A stretch of 64,000 bases of DNA from ZLKRG08 sp046048895. GTDB taxonomy: Bacteria > Actinomycetota > Actinomycetes > Nanopelagicales > Nanopelagicaceae. The position numbers were made by a program, and so were the translations under genes. Positions 8,276 through 16,960 of this stretch are shown here, piece by piece (within the stretch, counting starts at the first letter, position 1; the number at the start of each line of letters is the position of its first letter). Under the pieces are notes generated by a model. It did not search any database and had not been told where the DNA came from. It worked only from the letters and a program-made list of their open reading frames with translations. The stretch spans positions 67,306-131,305 of the forward strand of contig JBJOFF010000003.1 of assembly GCA_046048895.1 (NCBI GenBank), in the 5' to 3' direction.

Positions 8276-9516
8276 TATTTTCCGCCACCTCTGCGATATG
8301 GAATTCCATCTGCAGCTGGCATTCGCAAACGTTGCGTGCCAAGTCCAAGGACCAGCAAGGTAACAATGTATGGAGTCATAGTTACAAATTGACCTGGTAA
8401 TTCTGTGAAAGTTTGATATAGCCATATCGAGATTAGCGCAACTGCGATTGCGATTGCTGCAGTACCAAATTTCTTCTTCTTCAAATTATTGAAAGCAAAG
8501 AGCGCCATTGCTACTGCTAATAACATCAAGAGCGCATGGATAGCGGTTGCATCTCTTAATTGCAGCGCATCTGCAAATCCAAAGAGACCTGCGCCTGTCA
8601 TTAATCCACCAGGTCTCCAGTTGCCAAAAATCAGCGCTGCCAGACCAATGTAACCGCGTCCGCCAGTTTGATTCTCTTGATAGTGATTAGCGGCAACAAT
8701 TGCTAAGAATGCTCCGCCAAGTCCTGCAAAACCTCCAGAGATGATTACGCCTGCATACTTCATCTTGTAAACATTTACACCAAGTGATTCCGCAGCTGTT
8801 GGTGCTTCGCCCGCGCTACGTAACCTTAATCCAAATGCGGTGTGCCAGAGGAACCAATATGAAAGTGGTACCAACGAAATTGCAATTACCGTTACATACG
8901 AAACTTCACCGGTGAATCCGCGCAAAATTGAAAATACATCTGAGATAAAGAACCAGTTCTTCTCGCCGATTGCACCAAATAAATCTGGACTCTTCCAACC
9001 AAAATAAGTTCCGCCTGAGAGAATTGGTAGGCCATTGGTTCCAATCGCTTCAATATCTGGCGATTGCGAAGGCCCCACCCAGGTGCCATTTTTATAGAGA
9101 ATTGTTGAGATATATCGAACTAAACCAGCTGCAATGATATTAATTGCTACACCAGAGACCACATGATCTACGCCGAATCCAACTGTGGCAATTGCATGCA
9201 GTAGCGCGCCAAGTGCACCCATAAAGATACCCGCCACAAGTCCGGCCCATGGTCCATGTTTAGAACCGATATAGCCACCGCCCCATGCACCCATAATCAT
9301 CATGCCTTCAAGGCCAATATTTACTACTCCTGAGCGTTCTGAGAAGAGACCACCAAGTGCAGCCATTGCAATTGGAACTGACAACAAGAGCGCTGCAGAT
9401 GCGGTTCCGGCGCTAGTTAAATCATTGGCGCCAGTAATTAATTTGATTGTAGATAAAGAGAAGACGATGGCAAATGCATAAAGCGATAGTCTGGAGATTT
9501 TACTTAGATTACGCAT
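8275..9516 (-). CDS. Nucleoside ABC transporter permease (second subunit)
   Basis: A 413-aa polytopic inner-membrane protein of the branched-chain-permease-like family found in BMP-type nucleoside transporters (NupQ/RnsD type). Conserved blocks include ERSGVVNIGLEGMM near residue 60 and the later EAPTAAESLGVNVYKMKY loop. Two hydrophobic segments near the C-terminus extend beyond the core. The start overlaps the first permease gene by 8 bp and the end overlaps cdd. With its partner it forms the channel through which nucleosides enter the cytosol. Confidence 0.9.
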   Translation of the reverse strand: MRNLSKISRLSLYAFAIVFSLSTIKLITGANDLTSAGTASAALLLSVPIAMAALGGLFSERSGVVNIGLEGMMIMGAWGGGYIGSKHGPWAGLVAGIFMGALGALLHAIATVGFGVDHVVSGVAINIIAAGLVRYISTILYKNGTWVGPSQSPDIEAIGTNGLPILSGGTYFGWKSPDLFGAIGEKNWFFISDVFSILRGFTGEVSYVTVIAISLVPLSYWFLWHTAFGLRLRSAGEAPTAAESLGVNVYKMKYAGVIISGGFAGLGGAFLAIVAANHYQENQTGGRGYIGLAALIFGNWRPGGLMTGAGLFGFADALQLRDATAIHALLMLLAVAMALFAFNNLKKKKFGTAAIAIAVALISIWLYQTFTELPGQFVTMTPYIVTLLVLGLGTQRLRMPAADGIPYRRGGGK

Positions 9517-10612
9517 TTGCGGCCGCCTTTGCTAACTCGTTAGAGACCACTTTGACGCGATACCTGCTTACCACTTCAAAGGCAATTACTGAACTTAAAA
9601 GAATCGCACCTTGCATAATGAAATAAGTCTCTGGCGCGATATCAATTAGCTCTAGAGATCTAGATGAAACTTCTAGGAATGAGAATAGCAAGCTTGAGAA
9701 AGCCATTCCGATGGCGCCATTTCGACCAAGCAGTGCAACTGCAATTGCAGAGAAACCTAAGCCAGCGCGGAAACCTAAATTATAGGAATGTGTTTCCGCA
9801 AGCACGGTTGGTAGACCTGATAAACCAGCGATTGCGCCAGATGAAATCATGGCAACCACAATCATCTTCTTGGAATTAACACCACTTACTCGAGCTGCAA
9901 TTGGATTAATACCAGATGCGCGTAATTCAAAACCAAATCGGGTGCGATTTACGACCCACCAGAAGGCAACACCAATCACAATTGCAACCGCCAACATGCC
10001 ATAAATACCGCGGCCTTGGGTGACGCTCTGCTCCATATTCTTGGTAATAAAGGAGAGATTTGGCATCTGTCCTGATGCTGGCAACTCTTTAGTAGCTAAA
10101 TTATTAGAACCTTCAATTTTTACCGTGAAATGCTTAGATAACAAATACGCGCTTAATCCACCTGCGATGCTATTGAGCATAATCGTAGAGATAACTTCAT
10201 TTACTCCACGCTTTACTTTAAGCACTCCCGCAATAGCTGCCCACAATCCACCAACAGTCATGGCAATCAGGAAGATTGCTAAAACATGCAGGATTGGTGG
10301 CAAGGTAAACATCGCGCCCAAGTAGCACGCAAAGAGTGCAGCTAGACGTAGTTGTCCCTCGACACCGATATTAAAGAGACCAGCACGGAAAGTGATCGCA
10401 ATTGCGATAGCGGCGATGTAATAAGAGGTGGCGCTGTTTAGAGTTTCAATTACTGAACTCGTAGTTGCCCCAAACTCCCACATCATCTTAAAAGCATCAA
10501 TCGGAGATTTCTTGGTAGCTAAAAGCGCCAAACTTGAAATCAGAATGGATGCGATAGCGGCAGATACCGGAGCTAAAAGTGCAAGGTAGATCTTCTTTGG
10601 TGAAAGTTTCAT
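9509..10612 (-). CDS. Nucleoside ABC transporter permease (first subunit)
   Basis: A 367-aa polytopic membrane protein of the same permease family (NupP/RnsC type). It contains FRAGLFNIGVEGQL near residue 80 and GINPIAARVSGVNSKKM around 230, both typical of BMP-type nucleoside transporters. I choose the ATG at 10612, which forms a TGATG overlap with the ATPase stop and has AGGAGC 6-8 bases upstream. A GTG immediately before it (10615) is possible. It lies between the ATPase and the second permease in an unbroken operon. Confidence 0.9.
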   Translation of the reverse strand: MKLSPKKIYLALLAPVSAAIASILISSLALLATKKSPIDAFKMMWEFGATTSSVIETLNSATSYYIAAIAIAITFRAGLFNIGVEGQLRLAALFACYLGAMFTLPPILHVLAIFLIAMTVGGLWAAIAGVLKVKRGVNEVISTIMLNSIAGGLSAYLLSKHFTVKIEGSNNLATKELPASGQMPNLSFITKNMEQSVTQGRGIYGMLAVAIVIGVAFWWVVNRTRFGFELRASGINPIAARVSGVNSKKMIVVAMISSGAIAGLSGLPTVLAETHSYNLGFRAGLGFSAIAVALLGRNGAIGMAFSSLLFSFLEVSSRSLELIDIAPETYFIMQGAILLSSVIAFEVVSRYRVKVVSNELAKAAANA

Positions 10613-12114
10613 CACTTTGCTCCTGTCATCGCGGCGCCTAATTTTTCAGGAGTGGTATGAGCTGGGTCTAGTTCTGCGGTAACTTCTCCACGTAACATCA
10701 CTAGCAGTCGATCTGACATACCAATTAACTCTTCCAGGTCCGCTGAAATTAAAACAATAGCCATACCCTTTTCACGAGCCTTGCGTAGCTCTTCCCAAAT
10801 TGCTCCTTGCGCGCCAACATCCACACCACGAGTTGGATGTGATGCCACCAATAACTTTGGTGCATGGACCATTTCGCGACCCACAATAAATTTCTGCTGA
10901 TTTCCACCCGACAGTGCTGTGGCCAATGTATTTGGACCCGGTGCGCGAACATCGAATTCCTGCATAATCAATTGGGTATCTTGCACGGTCGCTTTCTTAT
11001 CCAGGATAAAGCCATTAAAGATTGGTTTACTGCGCTGATAACCCAAAATTCGATTCTCCCACAGTGGCGAACCGAGCATTAAAGCTTGGCGATGGCGATC
11101 TTCCGGGATAAAACCAATACCTAAATCTCGACGTGCAGCTACTGGTAATTGATCAATTGAATTATTATCAAAAGTAATACTGCCTTCGTAATCTAAAAGC
11201 CCCAGAATCGCTTCGGTTAATTCAGACTGACCATTGCCTTCAACTCCGGCAATACCAATCACCTCTCCGGCATGTAATTTAAATGAAATATCAGTCAATA
11301 AGTTACGCGCACCTTTTGAGGGAATGCTGACTCCGGTTAACTCCAGAACCACATTCTCACGCTTGGTATCACCTTTAGTCTCAGGTTTAGGTAGCTCTGA
11401 GCCCACCATTAACTCTGCTAGTTTCTTGGAAGTTACCTCTTTAGCCATTACTTCGGCAACTGTGGCACCGGCTCTGACTACAGTAACTTCATCGGCAACG
11501 CGGAGCACTTCATCTAATTTATGCGAAATAAAGATGACTGACATTCCTTTTTCGCGCAGCCCATGTAGCGCACCAAAGAGATCATCTACTTCTTGGGGAA
11601 CCAAAACTGCAGTTGGTTCATCAAAAATTAAAATATTTGCGCCGCGATATAGCACTTTTAAAATTTCTACACGTTGACGTTGACCAACGCCTAAATTCTC
11701 AACTAATTCATCTGGATTGATCTCTAGGCCATAAGTACTAGCCATCTCTGAGATTTTTTTTCGAGCTGCTCCAAAATCAATTTGCGCGCTCTTCTTTGGT
11801 TCGGAACCTAATATGATATTTTCAAGAACAGTAAAATTATCTGCCAACATAAAGTGCTGATGAACCATACCGATACCAGCTTCGATAGCTTCATTTGGAT
11901 TTTTAAAATTTACTTGTTGGCCATTTACAAAAATTTCGCCGCCATCTGGGCGCTGCATTCCGTAAAGAATCTTCATTACGGTTGATTTACCAGCGCCGTT
12001 CTCTCCTACCAGTGCGTGAACTGAGCCGCTCTGCACCTTAAGCGAGACATCTTTATTTGCAATAACGCCAGGAAATCGTTTTGAAATATGTCGAAGTTCA
12101 ACCGAAACTGACAT
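10612..12114 (-). CDS. Nucleoside ABC transporter ATP-binding protein (two fused ABC domains)
   Basis: A 500-aa protein with two nucleotide-binding domains, as in NupO/YufO and sugar ATPases of the RbsA type. Domain 1 has the Walker A GENGAGKST near residues 37-45, a variant signature LGVGQRQR, and Walker B ILIFDEPTA. Domain 2 has a degenerate Walker A (GVEGNGQSEL), signature LSGGNQQK, and a Walker B region ending ASHPTRGVD in place of the usual DEPTRGVD, so its site is probably inactive, as is common in this family. It powers the two permeases encoded next. A terminator stands between it and the binding-protein gene upstream. Confidence 0.93.
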   Translation of the reverse strand: MSVSVELRHISKRFPGVIANKDVSLKVQSGSVHALVGENGAGKSTVMKILYGMQRPDGGEIFVNGQQVNFKNPNEAIEAGIGMVHQHFMLADNFTVLENIILGSEPKKSAQIDFGAARKKISEMASTYGLEINPDELVENLGVGQRQRVEILKVLYRGANILIFDEPTAVLVPQEVDDLFGALHGLREKGMSVIFISHKLDEVLRVADEVTVVRAGATVAEVMAKEVTSKKLAELMVGSELPKPETKGDTKRENVVLELTGVSIPSKGARNLLTDISFKLHAGEVIGIAGVEGNGQSELTEAILGLLDYEGSITFDNNSIDQLPVAARRDLGIGFIPEDRHRQALMLGSPLWENRILGYQRSKPIFNGFILDKKATVQDTQLIMQEFDVRAPGPNTLATALSGGNQQKFIVGREMVHAPKLLVASHPTRGVDVGAQGAIWEELRKAREKGMAIVLISADLEELIGMSDRLLVMLRGEVTAELDPAHTTPEKLGAAMTGAK

Positions 12115-12169
12115 TTAGCGCTCCTTTGCGGCTCTTATTACCTGGGCTATCCGTGCCTATACTAAAGAA

Positions 12170-12203
12170 AGTAGCCCGATTAGGTAAACCTAATCGGGCT
12201 ACT
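12170..12203 (-). terminator. Strong stem-loop between the binding-protein gene and the transporter ATPase
   Basis: A perfect 16-bp inverted repeat (arms 12170-12185 and 12188-12203) is followed, in the leftward direction, by a T-rich run (TTTCTTTAGT). It lies 24 bp after the stop of the BMP-family gene and should terminate or attenuate transcription. That would leave much more mRNA for the binding protein than for the membrane components, a familiar arrangement in ABC operons. Confidence 0.85.
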
Positions 12204-12227
12204 TTGGTCACACTCAATTAAAGGAAA

Positions 12228-13280
12228 TTACTTTCCTGGAACTGCTGGAACCTTGATCTTGCCGCTCTTGATTGCTGCAGCTGCTGCATCAATCTGAGCC
12301 TTGTACTTGTTGATGTAACCGCCAGAGTATGAAACGCCAACGCCACCATTGGTTAGGTCGTAACGACGTCCATAAATACCAGCCTTAGCATCAAGAATGT
12401 CGTTAACTGTACGACCTTCTACCGCGTTCTGGATAACGTCATAAACAGCCACGTCTACACGCTTAATCATTGAGGTAAGCATGTTCTTCTTCTCTTTTGC
12501 TGAAGCAGATAGGTATTGATCTGAGTCCACACCAATTGTCCAAATCTTCTTTGAAGATTCTGCTGCTGCTGCAAAGTTACCTGCACCTGAACCACCAGCT
12601 GCTGAGTAAACCACGTCGATACCATTATCAATCATGCCCTTAACAATGACTTTCATCTTTGCAGGATCATTGAAACCACCGAAATCAGGTGGCTCAGAAA
12701 CATACTTGACACTTACTGTTGCTGACTTCTTAGTTGCCTTAACACCAGCAACGAAACCTGCTTCGAACTTCTGAAGTAATGGAATACGAACTCCACCTAC
12801 ATAGCCAATCTTTCCTGACTTAGATGAAAGAGCTGCGGCTACACCTGCAAGGTATGAACCTTGCTCTTCAGCGAAAATCATTGATGTAACGTTTAGCGCT
12901 GCAACTGATGCATCATCAACAATTCCAAACTGTGTGTTTGGGAATTCCTGTGAAACAGTTGTAATTGGGCCTGCATACAAGAAACCAATTGCAATGATTG
13001 GGTTGTATCCAGCCTTCGCTAGCAAACGAAGCTTGTCTGTGCGCTCTGAGTCAGTTCCCTGTGTAACTGTGATTTCCTTAGAAGCAAGACCCCACTTCTT
13101 CTTTGCGCGATCTAGACCTGCAGCTGCAGAGTCGTTAAATGACTTATCGCCACGGCCGCCGATGTCATACGCAATACCAACTTTTACCTTTGATGCTGCG
13201 TTTGATGGAGCTGCGATAAAGCCAACGGTTGCCATTGTTGCTGCTGCAGCAACTGCGACAATACGTGTGAACTTCTTCAA
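12228..13280 (-). CDS. BMP-family nucleoside-binding protein of the ABC transporter
   Basis: A secreted substrate-binding protein of the Bmp/Med family (as in PnrA, NupN), about 350 aa. The family opening KVGIAYDIGGRGDKSFND follows the signal peptide. I favour the TTG at 13280 as start because GGAGG lies 4 bases upstream and the product then begins MKKFTRIVAVAAAAT, a classic signal peptide ending near APSNA/A. The ATG at 13292 would place that GGAGG inside the coding region. There is no lipobox cysteine, unusual for such proteins in Gram-positives. It heads the nucleoside transporter operon and would set its specificity. Confidence 0.9.
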   Translation of the reverse strand: MKKFTRIVAVAAAATMATVGFIAAPSNAASKVKVGIAYDIGGRGDKSFNDSAAAGLDRAKKKWGLASKEITVTQGTDSERTDKLRLLAKAGYNPIIAIGFLYAGPITTVSQEFPNTQFGIVDDASVAALNVTSMIFAEEQGSYLAGVAAALSSKSGKIGYVGGVRIPLLQKFEAGFVAGVKATKKSATVSVKYVSEPPDFGGFNDPAKMKVIVKGMIDNGIDVVYSAAGGSGAGNFAAAAESSKKIWTIGVDSDQYLSASAKEKKNMLTSMIKRVDVAVYDVIQNAVEGRTVNDILDAKAGIYGRRYDLTNGGVGVSYSGGYINKYKAQIDAAAAAIKSGKIKVPAVPGK

Positions 13281-13299
13281 TTTTCCTCCCATGGGTTAA

Positions 13300-13317
13300 C
13301 TACCAAGACTTTGGTAG
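13300..13317 (-). other. Stem-loop in the leader of the BMP gene
   Basis: A perfect 7-bp stem with a 4-base loop (arms 13300-13306 and 13311-13317), about 20 bp before the BMP start codon. No T-run follows, so it is not a terminator for trpS. It could affect mRNA stability or be an operator half-site pair. The remaining trpS-BMP gap (13318-13425) shows no promoter I can defend. Confidence 0.4.
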
Positions 13318-13425
13318 CTCTTAATCGGGAGCCTAGTAGGAGCCGAGAGAAATTTCTAACAAAATGAGGTCTAAATAAGATTTCTTTGGTTACTTTTTGA
13401 TGAACCCTAAAGTGCGAGTTGAAAG

Positions 13426-14418
13426 TTAACCGAGAATTCCCAGCGCTTGATAGGCATCTTTAAGGGTTTTCCCCGCCAAAATGCGCGCTTTCTCTGCGCC
13501 GTTATTGAGAATCTTAATTAATTCACTCTCATCTTTTAATAGTTCTAGAGCTTTTTCACGCATCGGACGAAGATATTCAACTGTCGCCTCTGCGACTGCG
13601 CCTTTGAAATCTCCGTAACCTTTGCCGGCAAATTCGGTTTCGATATCGGCAATACTCTTGCTGGTTACCACTGAAAGAATTGTCATCAAATTACTAATGC
13701 CAGGTTTATTTTCAAAATCAAAAATTACTTCTCGACCAGTATCAGTAACCGCACTCTTAATTTTTTTCGCATTTACCTCAGGCGCATCCATTAGCTCAAT
13801 TACGCCACTTGCTGAGCTAGCGGACTTAGACATCTTATTTGTTGGCTCTTGTAGATCGTAAATCTTTGCACCCTCTTTGAGAATGTATGCATCTGGCAGA
13901 GTAAAGACTTGGCCGTAACGAGTATTAAATCGATTTGCTAAATCTCGAGTGATTTCAATGTGTTGACGTTGATCTTCGCCAACCGGAACTAAATCTGCTT
14001 GGTATAACAAGATATCTGCAGCTTGCAACATTGGGTAGGTAAATAATCCAACGCGAGCGCCATCTGCTCCACCCTTTGATGACTTATCTTTAAATTGAGT
14101 CATACGACTTGCTTCGCCAAATGAAGCAACGCATTCCATAACCCAACCCAATTGATTGTGTTCTGGTAAGTGAGATTGGACAAATAATGCAGATTTATCA
14201 GTATCAATACCAACTGCAATTAATTGTGCTGCTGAAGCTAACGTACGAGCGCGAAGAAGCTTTGGATCAACATCTCCAGTCAAAGCATGTAAATCAACAA
14301 TCGAGTAGTAAGTTTCATGGCCATTTTGTAAATCCACCCACTGCTTTACCGCACCCAAATAATTACCCAAGTGGAAGGACTCTGAAGTCGGCTGAATTCC
14401 TGAAAGTACTCGTTTCAC
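13426..14418 (-). CDS. trpS: Tryptophanyl-tRNA synthetase
   Basis: A 330-aa class I aminoacyl-tRNA synthetase that charges tRNA-Trp. The HIGH-equivalent is in FHLGNYLGA (about residues 16-24) and the KMSKS loop is present as NKMSKSAS near 194. Length is typical of bacterial TrpRS. The gene lies 4 bp after the CorC-like gene, so the two are probably co-transcribed, although they have no evident functional link. Confidence 0.96.
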   Translation of the reverse strand: MKRVLSGIQPTSESFHLGNYLGAVKQWVDLQNGHETYYSIVDLHALTGDVDPKLLRARTLASAAQLIAVGIDTDKSALFVQSHLPEHNQLGWVMECVASFGEASRMTQFKDKSSKGGADGARVGLFTYPMLQAADILLYQADLVPVGEDQRQHIEITRDLANRFNTRYGQVFTLPDAYILKEGAKIYDLQEPTNKMSKSASSASGVIELMDAPEVNAKKIKSAVTDTGREVIFDFENKPGISNLMTILSVVTSKSIADIETEFAGKGYGDFKGAVAEATVEYLRPMREKALELLKDESELIKILNNGAEKARILAGKTLKDAYQALGILG

Positions 14419-14422
14419 CGCG

Positions 14423-15745
14423 CTATTCTCCCATTCGAGAAATTAATACTTGGCCAACTCGGTGGCCTTCTAATGTGAGAACTACCAACTTCACTCCATT
14501 AATGCTGATGGCATCGCGCTCTTTGGGCATACGGCCGAGAAAATGCATGATGTAACCGCTGAGCGTCTTATATGGACCTTCAGGAAGCGAGATTCCGCTC
14601 TCGTTCTCTAGGTCATCTAGAGAAATTAAGCCATCTATTTCAAAATCGCCGGTGTGGGATTCATTGCTGATTTCGCTCTCGTCTTGGTCATATTCATCTT
14701 GAATATCGCCAATTAAACATTCAACTAAGTTCTCTAAAGTGATGATGCCATCAGTGCCACCGTATTCATCCAGCACAATTGCTAGGTGTTGGCGCTGATT
14801 GCGCATCTCAGTAAGAGATGGCAAAACACCTTTGGTGCCTGGTAGAAACATGATTGGACGCACCAAATCCTGAATCTTGGAATTCGGATTGGCATTAGAT
14901 CTATCTAATAAGTCACGAACGTGTATAAAACCAATTACTTCATCGCTAGAACCACGTACTACTGGATAACGTGAATGTGCTAGCTCGATTGCCATTTCAA
15001 TAGCCTTGCCAACTGTTAATGAGCCATCCATAAAATCAACTTCGGTACGAGGCACCATAACTTCGTTAACTAATTTTTCTGAAGTATTAAAAACTTCCTC
15101 AACGATTTCGCGCTCTTCCTCTGTTAGCGCTTTATGTCCAGAGACCAGTTCCATTAACTCTTCTTCTGAGATTTGGCTGCGCTCCTCTTTTGGATCAATA
15201 CCCAAAATTCGCAGTACGAAATCGGTAGATCTAGATAGCAGCCAGATGATTGGACGGAAGAAGCGCGCCATTGCTTCGATAATGAATGAAGAATTAAGAG
15301 CGATGGTCTCAGCTTTGAAAAGCGCTACACGCTTTGGCACTAATTCGCCAAGTACTAGCGAGAAGTAGGCAATGATCAAAGTGACCGCCACTACCGCTAA
15401 ATTGGTCGCAAAATTCTCGCTTAAGCCAAGCTCTTCTAAAGCAGGCTGTAAAAAAACACTTAATTGCTGAGCGCCAATCGCAGCAGATAGAAAACCAGTC
15501 ACGGTCACTCCAACTTGAACCGCCGCTAAAAACCGATTTGGGTTGGCGCTTAATTTGGATAGCCGTGCGCCACGTTTACCTCTATCCGAAAGCTGCTTGA
15601 CCTGCCCTTCGCGCAGTGAAATTAGCGCGATTTCGGCAGCCACAAAGAATGAGCCAAGCAAAATCAATAGCAAAACTAGCGCGATGGCCTTTAGAAGTTC
15701 CATGAGAGGTAAAAGGCTATCGGAAATTCCAGCAATCTCTTCCAA
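14423..15745 (-). CDS. CorC/HlyC-type membrane protein with CBS pair (CNNM family)
   Basis: A 440-aa protein with an N-terminal DUF21 membrane domain of about four hydrophobic segments (roughly residues 15-150), a CBS-domain pair around 215-335, and a C-terminal CorC_HlyC domain (about 350-430, with EIDGLISLDDL). The family is linked to Mg/Co efflux or ion homeostasis, and the old name hemolysin is misleading. The first start is a TTG at 15745; an ATG at 15703 (Met15) is an alternative and neither has a clear Shine-Dalgarno. It diverges from the ABC ATPase gene to the right. Confidence 0.88.
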   Translation of the reverse strand: MEEIAGISDSLLPLMELLKAIALVLLLILLGSFFVAAEIALISLREGQVKQLSDRGKRGARLSKLSANPNRFLAAVQVGVTVTGFLSAAIGAQQLSVFLQPALEELGLSENFATNLAVVAVTLIIAYFSLVLGELVPKRVALFKAETIALNSSFIIEAMARFFRPIIWLLSRSTDFVLRILGIDPKEERSQISEEELMELVSGHKALTEEEREIVEEVFNTSEKLVNEVMVPRTEVDFMDGSLTVGKAIEMAIELAHSRYPVVRGSSDEVIGFIHVRDLLDRSNANPNSKIQDLVRPIMFLPGTKGVLPSLTEMRNQRQHLAIVLDEYGGTDGIITLENLVECLIGDIQDEYDQDESEISNESHTGDFEIDGLISLDDLENESGISLPEGPYKTLSGYIMHFLGRMPKERDAISINGVKLVVLTLEGHRVGQVLISRMGE

Positions 15746-15796
15746 AGTGCTGCTTCTATGCGTAATCTTCGCCTTGCAACACTTCCAACGGATCGT

Positions 15797-15814
15797 CGGG
15801 CACGTACCTGCCCG
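15797..15814 (+). other. GC-rich hairpin just before the MsiK-type gene's ribosome-binding site
   Basis: CGGGCA (15797-15802) pairs with TGCCCG (15809-15814) across a 6-base loop. The purine-rich GAAGGAGAG follows at once, then the ATG at 15830. A folded leader this close to the ribosome-binding site could tune translation. It is not followed by a T-run. Confidence 0.4.
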
Positions 15815-15829
15815 GAAGGAGAGCTAGCA

Positions 15830-16912
15830 ATGGCTTCAGTAACATTTGATAAAGCATCACGTATCTATCCAGGCAACCCAGTTCCAGCTGTAGATAAATT
15901 AGATCTCGTAGTAAATGACGGAGAGTTTCTAGTTCTAGTTGGTCCATCAGGTTGCGGTAAGTCCACTTCACTACGTATGTTGGCCGGACTTGAAGAGATT
16001 GATACCGGACGCATTTTGATTGGTGATCGCGACGTTACAAACGTTGCACCAAAGGATCGCGATATTGCGATGGTCTTCCAGTCATACGCGTTATATCCAC
16101 ATATGACAGTCGCAGAGAACATGGGCTTTGCTCTTAAGATTGCTGGCGTTTCAAAAGAGGATCGCGATAAGCGAGTTCGCGAAGCTGCAAAACTGCTTGA
16201 CCTCGAACCATATTTAGAGCGTAAGCCAAAGGCGCTATCTGGTGGTCAGCGTCAGCGCGTTGCAATGGGACGTGCGATTGTTCGCGAACCACAAGTTTTC
16301 TTGATGGACGAACCGCTATCTAACCTTGATGCAAAGCTACGTGTTTCAACACGTACCCAGATCGCAGCACTTCAGCGTCGTCTAGGAATTACCACAGTTT
16401 ATGTAACACACGATCAGATCGAAGCGATGACCATGGGTGATCGCGTTGCAGTTCTTAAGGATGGTTTACTACAGCAAGTAGATAGCCCACGTAATCTTTA
16501 CGACAAGCCAGGCAATGCATTCGTTGCTGGATTTATCGGTTCACCTGCGATGAATCTTCTAGAAGTTCCAGTTTCTGACGGCAAAGCACATGTTGGCCAC
16601 TTAGATATTGCAGTTCCGGCATCAGCTGGAAATTCTGTAATTGTTGGCGTTCGTCCAGAAGGATGGGAACCAGCATCAGAAGGCTTTGAAGTTAACGTTG
16701 AAGTTGTTGAAGAACTTGGTTCTGATGCATTCGTGTACGGAAAGCCTGCTGATAGCAAGGTTAAGTTTGCGAATTCTTCTGATGAAGGTGCACAGGTAAT
16801 TGTTCGTTGGGATCCAAAGAATCCACCTAAGGCTGGCGATCAGATTAAGGTGAAAGCAATTCCAACTGCGATTCACCTATTCCATGCTCAAACTGGTCTA
16901 CGCCTAAATTAA
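15830..16912 (+). CDS. Sugar ABC transporter ATPase, MsiK/UgpC type, without partner genes
   Basis: A 360-aa cytosolic ATPase of the CUT1 carbohydrate-uptake family. It has Walker A GPSGCGKST at 38-46, signature LSGGQRQR near 135, Walker B VFLMDEPLSNLDA, and a C-terminal OB-like regulatory domain with the GVRPEGW motif. The frame is open upstream to 15758, but GGAAGGAGAGC lies just before the ATG at 15830 and fixes the start there. No permease or binding-protein gene is adjacent. In Streptomyces the related MsiK serves several sugar transporters encoded elsewhere, and the same role is likely here. It is followed by a strong terminator. Confidence 0.92.
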   Translation: MASVTFDKASRIYPGNPVPAVDKLDLVVNDGEFLVLVGPSGCGKSTSLRMLAGLEEIDTGRILIGDRDVTNVAPKDRDIAMVFQSYALYPHMTVAENMGFALKIAGVSKEDRDKRVREAAKLLDLEPYLERKPKALSGGQRQRVAMGRAIVREPQVFLMDEPLSNLDAKLRVSTRTQIAALQRRLGITTVYVTHDQIEAMTMGDRVAVLKDGLLQQVDSPRNLYDKPGNAFVAGFIGSPAMNLLEVPVSDGKAHVGHLDIAVPASAGNSVIVGVRPEGWEPASEGFEVNVEVVEELGSDAFVYGKPADSKVKFANSSDEGAQVIVRWDPKNPPKAGDQIKVKAIPTAIHLFHAQTGLRLN

Positions 16913-16926
16913 CCATTAATAACGAG

Positions 16927-16958
16927 AAAAAGCCCCTCTCTAATCAGAGGGGCTTTTT
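16927..16958. terminator. Bidirectional intrinsic terminator
   Basis: A perfect 13-bp stem (16927-16939 with 16946-16958) with a 6-base loop has A5 on the left and T5 on the right. It would end rightward transcription from the sugar ATPase gene and leftward transcription from the icd/S51 side. It touches the end of the S51-like gene at 16961. Confidence 0.93.
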
Positions 16959-16960
16959 AT

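Noticed and set aside
8276..8425. N-terminal extension of cytidine deaminase
   Set aside because: The extra residues lie inside the permease gene and do not resemble the family; the ATG at 8275 forms a normal TAATG overlap.
15758..15829. Earlier ATG for the MsiK-type ATPase
   Set aside because: It would add 24 residues unlike the family and would bury the strong Shine-Dalgarno before the ATG at 15830.
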